Notes: generated by a model not told the origin, from the sequence alone. 64,000 nt of DNA from Hypnocyclicus thermotrophus (GCF_004365575.1 NZ_SOBG01000003.1:1-64000), one strand, 5' to 3'; shown: positions 1 to 9,387, counted from the first letter of the stretch. Translations and numbers: made by a program.

Positions 1-30
1 AACTTAGCTAAATCTGTTACTGTTGAATAA
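1..30 (+). CDS. C-terminal end of a gene cut by the window edge
   Basis: The first nine codons read NLAKSVTVE and end in TAA. A strong terminator hairpin follows 24 bases later, so this is probably the tail of an upstream plus-strand gene. Too little remains to name a product, and the reading frame is inferred only from the open codons and the terminator. Confidence 0.4.
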   Translation, partial: NLAKSVTVE

Positions 31-54
31 ATTTAAAAATTGTTTTTTTTTTTT

Positions 55-90
55 AGTTATGTTATATTATCTATAGCATAACTTTTTTTT
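55..90 (+). terminator. Rho-independent terminator
   Basis: A 12-bp stem (AGTTATGTTATA against TATAGCATAACT, one G-U pair) closes a 5-base loop and is followed by eight T. It separates the gene entering from the left from the hypothetical gene at 111. Confidence 0.8.
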
Positions 91-110
91 AGTTTTCTAG
101 GAGGTTACTC

Positions 111-617
111 ATGATAAAATCTTTAAATACAATATCAAAACTATTAAATTTAGATATTGATATATTAAAAAAATCTTTAATTGATAAAAATCTTAAGAAT
201 GAAAGCTTTATCGAGATAGATATGAGAGATTTTTTTACTGATAAACTTTATTTTTTACCTAGTGAAAATTTGTATATTTATTTTTTTGAAAACTCTTCTA
301 ATAGAAATAGATCTACTTTTATTTTAGAATTCTTTAAATCAATGTTAAATATTAATAAAAAATATTCAAAAATTAATATAAAATTCTTTTTATTACAAAA
401 TAATGAAGTGTTGGAAATTAAAGATATTTTCAATCGTCTCCCTTATTCTTTAGATCGTTATTCACCTGACTTTGAGTACATTTTAAAAGATTTTGAATAT
501 TCTACGGATGAAAATTTAAAAAAAGAAATTAAATTAAAAATGTTTTCTCAAATGATTAAATTTATTTCAAATGATCCTGAATTGATTCAGATTACAAAAC
601 TCTTATTAAACAATTAA
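111..617 (+). CDS. Hypothetical protein, 168 aa
   Basis: I do not recognise a family. The ATG is preceded by a perfect AGGAGG with a 6-base spacer, so the gene is very likely translated. The product is rich in Lys, Asn, Ile and Phe, has no signal peptide or obvious membrane segment, and looks mostly helical at the C-terminus (about residues 125-168). A central hydrophobic stretch (IYFFENSS, FILEFFKSML) suggests a compact cytoplasmic fold. It stands alone between a terminator and a Nudix pseudogene. No function is proposed. Confidence 0.7.
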   Translation: MIKSLNTISKLLNLDIDILKKSLIDKNLKNESFIEIDMRDFFTDKLYFLPSENLYIYFFENSSNRNRSTFILEFFKSMLNINKKYSKINIKFFLLQNNEVLEIKDIFNRLPYSLDRYSPDFEYILKDFEYSTDENLKKEIKLKMFSQMIKFISNDPELIQITKLLLNN

Positions 618-638
618 TTATTTCAAAGAAAAATTTTA

Positions 639-1047
639 ATGGAAAATTTAATATTTTTAAAATTTAATATTACAAAACGTCTTTCTATTAATTTAGATCT
701 AGAATATTTACAAAACATAGTGTTCTCTGTGCTTAATCTTAGATGAGACTGAAAGTAAAACTTTATTAGTCAATCAATATATACTTAAGTTTAAATTCAT
801 GCAGGTGTTTATATAGAAATTCGAGAAAAAACAGAATATCACAAAGAAAATTTATTTTTTATTTATAAACATCCTGATTCTTTATTTATTTCACCTGAAT
901 ATTACTGAAAATTCATTTTTTTATATTTTAAAATTAAATGATAATAATATCGAATCTTCTGAATTAGAACTAGATTCCGACGAAAAATTAATAACTCACT
1001 TGTTTAACTTTGAAAAATTACTTATCCCTACTAAAGAGTTAAAGTAA
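639..1047 (+). pseudogene. Decayed Nudix hydrolase (ADP-ribose pyrophosphatase type)
   Basis: Three frame-broken blocks match, in order, the intact Nudix protein encoded at 15774-16295. ESKTLLVNQ (near 748-780) equals the same string in the intact copy. AGVYIEIREKTEYHKENL (near 800-850) corresponds to TAVYREILEETGYEKESL. SPEYYTENSFFYILKLN corresponds to SPGYTTESLYFYIFKLN. In-frame stops and frame shifts separate the blocks. The segment with the first half of the Nudix box (PAGLIDPGEE in the intact copy) is missing, and the catalytic EExG reads EKTE. The ATG at 639 opens a short frame that stops near 746. This is a dead paralogue, not a sequencing slip, because motif residues are also lost. 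Confidence 0.8.
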
Positions 1048-1193
1048 AGTATTACCAAGTCTTTTCTATTATTTACATCTAAGATCCACTCCCTAAATTT
1101 TTGCTTCTATACACACTATTTTTTTGAAATTTTCTTTCTTTTATTCTTTTTTCCGTAATTCTTTTATTATTCTCTTACTTTCTAATATTTTTC

Positions 1194-1222
1194 TTGAAAA
1201 AATAAAAAAAATTCATTATACT
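1194..1222 (+). promoter_or_regulatory. Sigma70-type promoter for the HD-domain gene
   Basis: TTGAAA, a 17-base spacer and TATACT lie 33 bases before the start codon at 1255. The gap 1048-1193 upstream is T-rich on the plus strand and holds nothing else I can support. Confidence 0.55.
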
Positions 1223-1254
1223 TAAAAGAAATACTATTTAAAAAGGAGAAAATT

Positions 1255-1779
1255 ATGATACAAGATAGTTATAAAAAAGCTATAGCCTATGTTGGGAAAA
1301 AATATGTTAATGATAAAGTTTCTTGTATTGATGCAAATTATTTAACATATCTTTCGACTATTACAATGGAAATATTTGTAGCATTCAATAAAGAACCTAA
1401 TTTTAATTTAGAAATCGCTATTCAAACTGCCTTACTTCATGATATTTTAGATAATACCAAAACAAATTTTAATGATTTAAAAGAACAATTTGGAACACAC
1501 ATTGCTACTACAGTTTTAGCTATTACAAAAGATAAGACAATAATTAATAAAGAAGATTCTATAAAAAATAATCTTAAAAGAATTAATGCTACTTTTAAAG
1601 AAGCTACTGTTGTTAAATTAGCTGAATTAATTACAAAATTAGATACTAAAAATTGTGACATTCAAAAATTTAACGAAATAATTAATGAAAGTAAATATTT
1701 TTTAGAAAATTTGAAAAATAAAAATTATTTTTTAGAAAATAGACTAAAAGAATTAATTGAAAAAAATAAAGAATTTTAA
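1255..1779 (+). CDS. Degenerate HD-domain (RelA/SpoT- or Mesh1-like hydrolase) protein
   Basis: This 174-aa protein resembles the (p)ppGpp hydrolase HD domain. ALLHDILDNT followed by FNDLKEQFGTHIATTVLAITK (about residues 58-95) matches the family pattern ALLHDxxEDT...FG..VA..V..VTK. Several expected metal or catalytic residues are altered. The first His, normally in a xxHPxxVA segment, is not visible near residues 25-40. The ED pair after HD reads DN, and the KLADRxxN helix reads KLAELITKL. Fold homology is fairly clear, but activity is doubtful. It may bind a nucleotide without hydrolysing it, or be decaying. It has its own promoter, an AAGGAG ribosome site and a terminator, so it is expressed as a single-gene unit. 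Confidence 0.65.
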   Translation: MIQDSYKKAIAYVGKKYVNDKVSCIDANYLTYLSTITMEIFVAFNKEPNFNLEIAIQTALLHDILDNTKTNFNDLKEQFGTHIATTVLAITKDKTIINKEDSIKNNLKRINATFKEATVVKLAELITKLDTKNCDIQKFNEIINESKYFLENLKNKNYFLENRLKELIEKNKEF

Positions 1780-1806
1780 ATAGAGCTTTTATAAGCTTTA
1801 TTTTTT
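1780..1806 (+). terminator. Rho-independent terminator
   Basis: ATAGAGCTT pairs with AAGCTTTAT (9 bp with one G-U, loop TTAT), followed by a T run. It begins one base after the stop codon of the HD-domain gene. Confidence 0.75.
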
Positions 1807-1822
1807 ATTATAATATTTTAAA

Positions 1823-1851
1823 TTGTATAACTAAGTATTTTATGTTAAAAT
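1823..1851 (+). promoter_or_regulatory. Promoter for rlmN-PBP
   Basis: TTGTAT, a 17-base spacer and TAAAAT, with a TGn extension before the -10. It lies 33 bases upstream of the rlmN start and is the only good match in the gap. Confidence 0.55.
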
Positions 1852-1884
1852 AAGAGGAAAACAATATAAAAGGAGTGGCAAAAA

Positions 1885-2925
1885 TTGAATAAATTTAATT
1901 TATTAAATGCAACATATGATGAACTAGAAAAATTTTTATTAGAACTAGGATTTAAAAAATTCAATGCAAAACAAATATATTCATGGTTGCATAATAAACT
2001 AGTTAGAAAAATTGATGAAATGACAAATATCTCATTAAAAAACAGAGAACTTTTAACCGAAAAATCTTATATTCCTCTATTTAATGTATTAAAACAACAA
2101 ATTTCAAAGATTGATGAAACGGAAAAATACTTATTTGAATTAGAAGATAAAAATACTATAGAAACTGTACTTTTAAAACATAAAGATAGATATACTATTT
2201 GTATTTCTACCCAAGTTGGATGTCCTGTTAAATGTGATTTTTGTGCTACTGGAATGGATGGTTTTGTAAGAAATCTTGAAGTGCACGAAATACTAAATCA
2301 AGTATATACTTTAAATAGACGAATAGAAAAACGTGGATTTAAAATTAACAATATTGTATTTATGGGAATGGGTGAACCTTTTTTAAATATTGATAATCTT
2401 ATAAAATCTATTAAAATTTTAACTGATAAAAATGGTCTTGATTTTTCTATTAGAAAAATTACTGTTTCTACTTCAGGAATAGTTCCAGGTATAGAAAGAT
2501 TAATGGAGGAAAAACTTCAAATAGAATTAGCTATATCTCTTCATTCAGTATTTAATGAGAAAAGAGATATGATCATTCCTATTAATAAAAGATATCCATT
2601 AGAAGATTTAATCGTTGTTTTAAAAGAATATCAACGTATGACTAAAAGACGAATTAGCTTTGAATACATAATGATTAAAAATTTTAATGTTGGTCGTAAT
2701 GATATGGAATTTTTAGCAGATTTAATGCATGAATTCGATCATATTCTTAATTTAATTCCCTATAATAGTATCGAAGGAAAAGATTGGGAAAGACCTCATG
2801 AAAATAAAATGAAAAGTTTTTATGAATACTTAAAAAATGATCGTAAAGTAAATGTAACATTTAGACAAGAAAAAGGTGCTGATATTAATGGTGCTTGTGG
2901 ACAATTAAGACAAAAAAATAGGTGA
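1885..2925 (+). CDS. rlmN: 23S rRNA (adenine(2503)-C(2))-methyltransferase RlmN
   Basis: Radical-SAM enzyme that methylates C2 of A2503 in 23S rRNA (and A37 of some tRNAs in the family). The 346-aa length is typical. The CxxxCxxC iron-sulfur motif reads [11 protein letters not shown] (about residues 112-122). FMGMGEP follows (about 155-161), and the C-terminal [11 protein letters not shown] carries the methyl-carrying Cys of the family (CGQL). The start is TTG with AAAAGGAGTGG upstream; no better ATG precedes the conserved N-terminus. The PBP gene begins 4 bases after the stop, so the two are probably co-transcribed. Confidence 0.95.
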   Translation: MNKFNLLNATYDELEKFLLELGFKKFNAKQIYSWLHNKLVRKIDEMTNISLKNRELLTEKSYIPLFNVLKQQISKIDETEKYLFELEDKNTIETVLLKHKDRYTICISTQVGCPVKCDFCATGMDGFVRNLEVHEILNQVYTLNRRIEKRGFKINNIVFMGMGEPFLNIDNLIKSIKILTDKNGLDFSIRKITVSTSGIVPGIERLMEEKLQIELAISLHSVFNEKRDMIIPINKRYPLEDLIVVLKEYQRMTKRRISFEYIMIKNFNVGRNDMEFLADLMHEFDHILNLIPYNSIEGKDWERPHENKMKSFYEYLKNDRKVNVTFRQEKGADINGACGQLRQKNR

Positions 2926-2929
2926 TTAC

Positions 2930-5125
2930 ATGAAAAAAGTTAATAAATTAACTATAATTTTATCATTTTTAATAATATCAATCTCTACTATAACTGGAGC
3001 TGGATTTTTTTTAATTTATAAGGCTTATAGTGATTTACCTGATATCTCAAAACTTATTGAGGAATATGACCCTATAATTCCAACAATAATTTATGATATA
3101 AATGGAGAAATAATAGATAAATTCTATAAAGAAAATAGAGAAATTGCAAAAATTAACGAGATCCCTCTTGAAGTTCAAAATGCATTTTTAGCTATTGAAG
3201 ATAAGAATTTTAGAACCCATTATGGATTTGAACCTCTTAGAATAATTAAATCAATCATCATGGCTCCTAAATATATTTTAGCTCATAGAAATATCCCTGG
3301 TGGTAGTACTATTACTCAACAACTTGTAAAAAATGCATTTCTTACAAATGAACGTAGAATAATGAGAAAAATAAAAGAAGCTCTTATAGCAATTGAAATA
3401 GAAAAACATTATACAAAAGATGAGATATTAGAAAAATATTTAAATGAAATATACTTTGGTGAAGGAGCATACGGTATAAAAACAAGTGCTCACATATTTT
3501 TAGGAAAAGAATTATATGAACTTAATCTTGCCGAAGCTGCACTTCTTGCTGGTATACCAAATAGACCTGCAAAATATTCTCCTATAAGACATCTTGATAA
3601 TGCTATCAAAAGAAAAAACCTTATTTTAAATCAAATGCTAAAATTTGGATTTATTACAAAAAAACAATATACTAATGCAAAAAAAGTTAAATTTATACTT
3701 GAAGACAAGGCTACTGAAGAAGATAAAGAAAATCCTTATGTATCTATTATATTAAAGAATAAAAAATCTCGTCGTGGAGTAATAGCCCCGGATTTTGTTG
3801 ATTTTGTCGATAATAAAATCTTTGAAATGTTTGAAGCAAAAGATATATATGAAGGTGGAATGAAAATATATACTACTCTTGATCTTCGTATGCAAAAAAT
3901 AGCTGAAGATGTTTTTTCGAATTCTAATATCTTTAAAAAAAATCCTGATTTAGATGGAGCTCTTATTACTATAGATTCTAATACCGGATATGTAAAAGCT
4001 GTGATTGGTGGAAAGAATTATAAAAGTAAAAATTTTAATAGAGCATTTCAAGCTTTAAGACAACCAGGTTCATCATTTAAACCATTTTTATACTATACTG
4101 CATTAAAACATAATTATCAGATGAATTTAGTTGTTGAAGATAGTCCTTTAGAATTTGGAGATTGGAAACCAGAAAATTATTCTGGTACTTTTGAAGGTAA
4201 TATCACTATTTTGGAAGCTATGGAACGTTCTAGAAATATTCCTGCTATAAATTTATTGCAAAAAGTAGGAATTAAAAATTTAATTACCGAAGCTAGAAGA
4301 TTTGGAATTAGTTCTAAAATCCCTTATAATTTAACTATTGCTCTTGGAAGTTTAAGTTTATCTCCTTTTGAGTTGGCAAAAGCATATATACCATTTTCAA
4401 ATGGTGGATATAAAGTAAAACCAATTTTTATTACAAAAATTACTAATAGATATGGTAAAATATTATTTGAAAATAATATTAAAAAAGAAAAAATAGTTGA
4501 TAATACAGAAATTGCTATGCTTGTTCATATGATGAAAGATGTAGTTAAAAATGGTTCTGGAAGAGGTGCTCGTGTAAAATATTTAAATCCAAAAACAAAT
4601 AAAATTGAATATATTGATCAAGCAGGTAAAACAGGTACTACTAATGGTTTTAGAAGTGCATGGTTTAGCGGATATACACCTGATTTTGTTACTACTCTAT
4701 ATCTTGGAAGAGATAATAATACTCCAATGGGTAGAGGAATGACTGGTGGTGGAGCTGCTGCTCCTATTTGGGGAAAATATGTTCAAAGGTTAATAGATGA
4801 AGGGATTTATACTCCTACAAAATTTGAATTTTTAGAAAACTTAGTGAAAGAAAAAGAATTAAAATATATAGATATTGATTCTAGAAATGGTTTGCTGAGT
4901 GATGGTAGTAGCTATCGAATAAGAACTGCTTTATTTAAAAAGGGGTATGAACCAGTTGAATACTCAAACAAATATAAAAATGGTTTAGATGAATTTTTCC
5001 CTAAATCATTAGATAACAATTTTAATTCTAAAAATCCAAATAACAATTCAGAACTTAATAATGAAAAAAACTCCAATGATGAATCAATAGATACTGTAAT
5101 AAATAATTTAAATATTTTTAATTAA
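2930..5125 (+). CDS. Class A penicillin-binding protein (PBP1A family)
   Basis: Bifunctional peptidoglycan synthase anchored in the inner membrane. An N-terminal transmembrane segment (about residues 7-30) precedes a GT51 glycosyltransferase domain with EDKNFRTHYG (about 88-97) and GGSTITQQ (about 124-131). The transpeptidase domain follows with the three expected motifs: SSFK (nucleophile Ser, about 383), SRN (about 427) and KTGTT (about 565). A low-complexity Asn/Ser-rich tail (about residues 685-720) ends the 731-aa protein. Transcribed with rlmN. A terminator follows at 5139. Confidence 0.95.
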   Translation: MKKVNKLTIILSFLIISISTITGAGFFLIYKAYSDLPDISKLIEEYDPIIPTIIYDINGEIIDKFYKENREIAKINEIPLEVQNAFLAIEDKNFRTHYGFEPLRIIKSIIMAPKYILAHRNIPGGSTITQQLVKNAFLTNERRIMRKIKEALIAIEIEKHYTKDEILEKYLNEIYFGEGAYGIKTSAHIFLGKELYELNLAEAALLAGIPNRPAKYSPIRHLDNAIKRKNLILNQMLKFGFITKKQYTNAKKVKFILEDKATEEDKENPYVSIILKNKKSRRGVIAPDFVDFVDNKIFEMFEAKDIYEGGMKIYTTLDLRMQKIAEDVFSNSNIFKKNPDLDGALITIDSNTGYVKAVIGGKNYKSKNFNRAFQALRQPGSSFKPFLYYTALKHNYQMNLVVEDSPLEFGDWKPENYSGTFEGNITILEAMERSRNIPAINLLQKVGIKNLITEARRFGISSKIPYNLTIALGSLSLSPFELAKAYIPFSNGGYKVKPIFITKITNRYGKILFENNIKKEKIVDNTEIAMLVHMMKDVVKNGSGRGARVKYLNPKTNKIEYIDQAGKTGTTNGFRSAWFSGYTPDFVTTLYLGRDNNTPMGRGMTGGGAAAPIWGKYVQRLIDEGIYTPTKFEFLENLVKEKELKYIDIDSRNGLLSDGSSYRIRTALFKKGYEPVEYSNKYKNGLDEFFPKSLDNNFNSKNPNNNSELNNEKNSNDESIDTVINNLNIFN

Positions 5126-5138
5126 GTTAAAAAAATAA

Positions 5139-5203
5139 ATACTTCTCTTATAATAAACAGTTAAAATAATAAAATTGTTTACTATATGAAGAAGTATTTT
5201 TTT
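5139..5203 (+). terminator. Long terminator after the PBP gene
   Basis: ATACTTCTC...AACAGTT pairs with AATTGTTTAC...GAAGAAGTAT as an imperfect stem of about 24 bp, followed by seven T. The rlmN-PBP unit and the minus-strand nuclease operon converge here. Confidence 0.75.
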
Positions 5204-5232
5204 ATAGTAAATTACTCTTATATATAATAAAA

Positions 5233-5268
5233 AATGACATCAATTATAATTAAATAATTGATGTCATT
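5233..5268. repeat. Perfect inverted repeat in convergent gap
   Basis: AATGACATCAATTAT and its exact reverse complement flank a 6-base loop (15-bp stem). A further partial copy (GATGTCATT) follows at 5271-5279. It has no immediate T run on the plus strand; on the minus strand it lies downstream of the nuclease stop, so it may be the transcript-end hairpin for that operon. Confidence 0.65.
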
Positions 5269-5330
5269 GTGATGTCATTTTCACTTTTTTTATTTATGAG
5301 ATATCTGTTCACATTTATAAAAAACTTAAT

Positions 5331-7913
5331 TTATTTAAATTCATACCTTGATATTACTGGATTGTGATCAGAATATTGACCCATATAATCTGTATTTATA
5401 GGTAATATTTCTATTTCAGGGGAATGATTTTTTAAATTTTTTGATATTAGTATATGATCTATCGCTTGAGCATTTCCTTGAAAATTATATGAATATCTTT
5501 TATTAAAAGGTAAAGTTTCTATTAAATTTGTAAGTATATTTCCCTTTAATACTTTTATTGGATTTGCTGCATAAAATTCATTAAAATCTCCTAATACTAC
5601 TATATTTTTATTTTCATCTTTTGACAATACTTCTTGGACAAATCTATGTATAATCTTAGCTAATTTGATTCTTTTAGCTTCACTACTTAATACTACAGGT
5701 TGTTTTGCGCCCCATAAAGGATCATCGCCACCTTTAGAATTTAAATGATTTCCAAAAACTAAAATTTTATTATTTTTAAAATAAAATTCCATTGCAAGAC
5801 TTCTACGAGTTCCTTTAAATATTGGTTCTTGAGGATAAATTCGACCAGGGTTTAATAATAAATCTCCATTTTTATCTAATCCTGCATGATCTAATGAACC
5901 TGCATTTCCTCTTTTATTAAATTCTACTCTAGTATCTCTATAAATAGCTGCTACTCTAATATTACCTCCAGGTTCTCCTCCTTCTAAGTATGCTAACGGA
6001 TTAATATTTATATATTTATAATCTGTAGCTCCTCCTTTAGATTCTATATTATTAATTAAATTAGTCAAAGTTTGGTCTGCGTCAACTACAGGTGAACCAT
6101 CTTCACCATAATTATCAGGCCCATTATTATCTTGAATTTCAGTAAATACTATTATATCTGGTGATTTCATATTTTGAGCTATAATCTCTGCTATATATGG
6201 TATTTTTTCATGAGTTGCATACATATTTTCTACATTAAATGTTGCTATTGTTAAGTGATTAGCATCGCCTACTAAAGTTGCTTTCGGTCTATCAGATAAA
6301 GGAGTATATGATGTTCTTGGATTTTTAGCTGTTATATAATCATTAAATAACAAATCATACTCTCCGTCACCAAACGTATTTACATTAAATGCTAATATTC
6401 CTGTTATATCTTCTAATTCATCACCTACATTAAATATTCCATTTTTAAAACTACTTGCATCTCCTGGTTTTACACCATCTTTATTATAATAAACATGATT
6501 TACTAGTCTTAATATCTCTGGATTATAATCATTTTTCTCTACATCAATTATTAATCCATTAGATGGGGTAACTTGATAATCATTTGATGTATTATTTGCT
6601 CTAACATATAAATTGAAATATCCTTTACTTTCTAATGCATCATTTTTACCACCTTTAGCTCCTGTTACAATAGGTTTTTTCACTTTAACTAACATTCCTT
6701 CTAAACTTTCCCAAAATCCTATTCCATCATTTAAATTTAATTTTAAACTTTGATTTACATTACCTTTATAAGTAGAAATATGTCTATTTGGTATAATTCT
6801 ATCACTTCCTTCACCTAATTCAACTGGTGACGGTAATGCAACATCTTTTTCTCTTAAAATAATTTTATTTACTGAAGTTAATGATGTTCTTGTAAGTCCT
6901 GTTCCTGTATTTGTTTCTTCTACTTTTCCTTCTACTTCAACAAGATTTCCTACTTTTATAATTAAAGAATATTTATTATATGTTGTTTTATCTAATTTAA
7001 CATATATAGCATCAGATGTATAATTATTATTATCACCATATTTATCTTGCATATAAAAACCATAATTATTATTATAACTGTCTGCTGTATATGCTGTAAT
7101 TATTCCACGTGTTTTTAAATTAATTCCTATTAAATCCGACTTATATTTTTCTCCTTGAATAGAATATATAGGGATTATTTTATTTTTATCAGAAGTTGTT
7201 GAGTCAATAACCTTTACTTTAGAATTAATTTTATTTAAAAAATTATATTTATTGCTTTTTTTTAAATAATTTATAACTAACTCACTTGCTTTTTTTTCTG
7301 TTTTTTGTACTTTTAAATAATTAAACTTATTTCCATAATAATATCCTGGAAAACTTGATTTATAATCATATTCATAATATATAAATGCTACTTTATATTG
7401 TTTATCTAAATCAAATGTTCTTCCATTTCTACTTATATTATAATTTTGTACTTCTCCACCTTTTATTGTGATATCATATTCTATACCATTAGTATGTATG
7501 TCTATTGCATTATTTTTTAAAGTTCTTTCTTTTATAAAATCTTTTATTTTAGATCCACTCATATATGATATGCAAATTAAATCTTTATTAGTTGTTGTAT
7601 CATAAAGAGATTTTATATCATTAGATGTTTTATTTATTAATCTTTCATTTATATCTGTTTTAGTCAAGTCTAAATTCAAATTTAATGAAATATTTTTTAA
7701 ATTTGATTCTGGATAAAAAACTATATCTACTCCTAATTCATTTTTTATAGCTTCTGTTATAAGATTAGCTGCTGGAGTAGACGTATACTCACTATTATTA
7801 TTATTTAAGTTCAATTCTAATTTATCATTTGAAAGAGGAGATAAATCTTTATTACACGAAATTAAAAATAATAATAATGAAAGCATTAAAAAAAATTTAT
7901 TAAAAATTTTCAA
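5331..7913 (-). CDS. Secreted lipoprotein nuclease (ExeM/NucH-like endonuclease/exonuclease/phosphatase)
   Basis: An 860-aa lipoprotein with signal peptide and lipobox LISC (Cys about residue 20). The N-terminal third (PAANLITEAIKNELGVDIVF and onward, to about 235) resembles the C-terminal ligand domain of 5'-nucleotidases. An OB-fold-like region follows (about 250-350). The C-terminal half is an endonuclease/exonuclease/phosphatase domain: TFNVENM, FTEIQD, GNHLNSKG, LGDFNE, IDHILIS and SDHNPV supply the metal and catalytic Asn/Glu/Asp/His set. Known relatives are extracellular DNases. The start is TTG after AAGGAGG. It is last in a five-gene minus-strand unit with two phosphatase-like genes and an outer-membrane barrel, which supports a role in degrading extracellular nucleic acid at the cell surface. 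Confidence 0.85.
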   Translation of the reverse strand: MKIFNKFFLMLSLLLFLISCNKDLSPLSNDKLELNLNNNNSEYTSTPAANLITEAIKNELGVDIVFYPESNLKNISLNLNLDLTKTDINERLINKTSNDIKSLYDTTTNKDLICISYMSGSKIKDFIKERTLKNNAIDIHTNGIEYDITIKGGEVQNYNISRNGRTFDLDKQYKVAFIYYEYDYKSSFPGYYYGNKFNYLKVQKTEKKASELVINYLKKSNKYNFLNKINSKVKVIDSTTSDKNKIIPIYSIQGEKYKSDLIGINLKTRGIITAYTADSYNNNYGFYMQDKYGDNNNYTSDAIYVKLDKTTYNKYSLIIKVGNLVEVEGKVEETNTGTGLTRTSLTSVNKIILREKDVALPSPVELGEGSDRIIPNRHISTYKGNVNQSLKLNLNDGIGFWESLEGMLVKVKKPIVTGAKGGKNDALESKGYFNLYVRANNTSNDYQVTPSNGLIIDVEKNDYNPEILRLVNHVYYNKDGVKPGDASSFKNGIFNVGDELEDITGILAFNVNTFGDGEYDLLFNDYITAKNPRTSYTPLSDRPKATLVGDANHLTIATFNVENMYATHEKIPYIAEIIAQNMKSPDIIVFTEIQDNNGPDNYGEDGSPVVDADQTLTNLINNIESKGGATDYKYININPLAYLEGGEPGGNIRVAAIYRDTRVEFNKRGNAGSLDHAGLDKNGDLLLNPGRIYPQEPIFKGTRRSLAMEFYFKNNKILVFGNHLNSKGGDDPLWGAKQPVVLSSEAKRIKLAKIIHRFVQEVLSKDENKNIVVLGDFNEFYAANPIKVLKGNILTNLIETLPFNKRYSYNFQGNAQAIDHILISKNLKNHSPEIEILPINTDYMGQYSDHNPVISRYEFK

Positions 7914-7949
7914 TTTTAATACCTCCTTTAAGGTATGCTCTTTGATTTT

Positions 7950-7971
7950 AGTCGGAGAGTGTTCTCCGACT
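7950..7971 (+). terminator. GC-rich hairpin between the two lipoprotein genes
   Basis: AGTCGGAGA and TCTCCGACT form a perfect 9-bp stem with a 4-base loop. The T run lies on the plus-strand side, whereas the surrounding genes run minus. For them it may act as an attenuating or mRNA-stabilising hairpin rather than a full terminator. It is among the few GC-rich patches in the region. Confidence 0.5.
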
Positions 7972-7995
7972 TTTTATTAATTTTTTAATTGAATT

Positions 7996-9387
7996 TTATT
8001 TCAAATTAATATTAAAATCACTTAATCTATATGTTGTAGTTTCATTATTAGTAGCATTTCCATTATATTTAAATGCAATAACTATTTTTTTACCTAAATA
8101 ATTATCTAAATCAATTGTAGTATCAACTGTCTCGCTATTTGTTGGTAATTGAATGCTACTTGTAATATCTGTCCAATTAGCTTTTGATATATCACCATTA
8201 AAATCTTCAGATATAAGTACACTTAATCCGGAATGTTTATAATAAGCAGCTTGAATTTTTAATGTTACATATGATTTAACTGTTACATCAAATATTGGTG
8301 ATATTAAATATGATTCATTTTCAGCATCACTTGAGTTATATGCACTTATAGATGTATTTTTATATTTTGCGTTACCTTCCCATGCTCTTGTTCCTTTCGT
8401 AATTATACTGTACCATCCTCTACAAGTAAAATTATCATCTCCTAATGATTCTGTATAATTACTATTTAGTGTTATAGTAATTGGTTTTTTAATAAATTTA
8501 AAATTTTTAATGGCATAAGTTGTAGTTTCACTATTATTAGCATTTCCATTATATTTAAACGCAATAACTATTTTTTTACCTAAATAATTATCTAAATCAA
8601 TTGTAGTATCAACTGTTTCTCTAGTTGATGGTAATTGAATGCTATTTGTAATATCTGTCCAATTAGCTTTTGATACATATCCATTAAAATCTTCAGATAT
8701 AAGCACACTTAATCCAGAATGTTTATAGTAATCAGCTTGAATATTTAATGTTACATATGATTTAGCTGTTACATTTAATACTGGCGATATTAAGTATGTT
8801 TCATTTTCAGCATCACTTGATTTATATGCACTTATAGATGGTGCCGTATATTTAGAATTATAACTCCAATTAATATTTCCTTTTGTTATTTCTGTTAACC
8901 AACCTGTTTGAGTGAAATCATCACTTCCTAAAGTATCACTAAATCCTGTATTTACTTCTGTAAGTGTAATTATAGGAGGTTCTATCTCTTTTTTAGCATT
9001 AGATGTATATGTTATTATAGTATTAAGTTTTGTATACTCAGTAGAACTTGAATTAAATTTTGATTGTGCTAGAGTTTGTTTATTTGCTATCTCATTTAAT
9101 AAGTCTACTTCAACTTTTTTATTTATAATTATTTGTCTATAATATTTTGATATATCTTTTAAATATGTTAAAACTTCTCTTTTATCAGTTTCATTTAAAT
9201 TTGAAGCTAAATTTCCATTTTCAATATCTGAAATAAGAGATTCATTTTCATTATAAGCATTATCTATTAGATTTAATTCTATACTATCAACGTTTTTATC
9301 TATTGGAGTTACTGTTAAATCTTTATTACAACTAATTATTAACAATAATATTGATATTATAAAAATAATATTTAGACTACGTTTCAT
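7996..9387 (-). CDS. Lipoprotein with two choice-of-anchor J domains
   Basis: A 463-aa surface lipoprotein: signal peptide, lipobox IISC (Cys about residue 20), then CNKDL exactly as in the nuclease downstream. A helical linker (about residues 30-135) precedes two copies of a beta-sandwich resembling the 'choice-of-anchor J' family. Each copy has AYxSSDAENExYLISP, GLSVLISEDFNG, ANWTDIT and IDLDNYLGKKIVIAFKYNGNA. The copies span about residues 150-302 and 310-463 and are nearly identical at DNA level, so the duplication is recent. Such domains usually mediate glycan or protein contacts; no catalytic motif is visible. It is the fourth of five genes in the unit and may be a binding accessory to the nuclease or an adhesin. 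Confidence 0.75.
   Translation of the reverse strand: MKRSLNIIFIISILLLIISCNKDLTVTPIDKNVDSIELNLIDNAYNENESLISDIENGNLASNLNETDKREVLTYLKDISKYYRQIIINKKVEVDLLNEIANKQTLAQSKFNSSSTEYTKLNTIITYTSNAKKEIEPPIITLTEVNTGFSDTLGSDDFTQTGWLTEITKGNINWSYNSKYTAPSISAYKSSDAENETYLISPVLNVTAKSYVTLNIQADYYKHSGLSVLISEDFNGYVSKANWTDITNSIQLPSTRETVDTTIDLDNYLGKKIVIAFKYNGNANNSETTTYAIKNFKFIKKPITITLNSNYTESLGDDNFTCRGWYSIITKGTRAWEGNAKYKNTSISAYNSSDAENESYLISPIFDVTVKSYVTLKIQAAYYKHSGLSVLISEDFNGDISKANWTDITSSIQLPTNSETVDTTIDLDNYLGKKIVIAFKYNGNATNNETTTYRLSDFNINLK
8034..8840. repeat. Tandem domain duplication within the anchor-J lipoprotein gene
   Basis: The 321-base segments 8034-8354 and 8520-8840 align without gaps and look close to 90% identical by eye (period 486 bases). 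Conservation extends to third codon positions, so the internal duplication is recent or homogenised by gene conversion. Confidence 0.8.
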
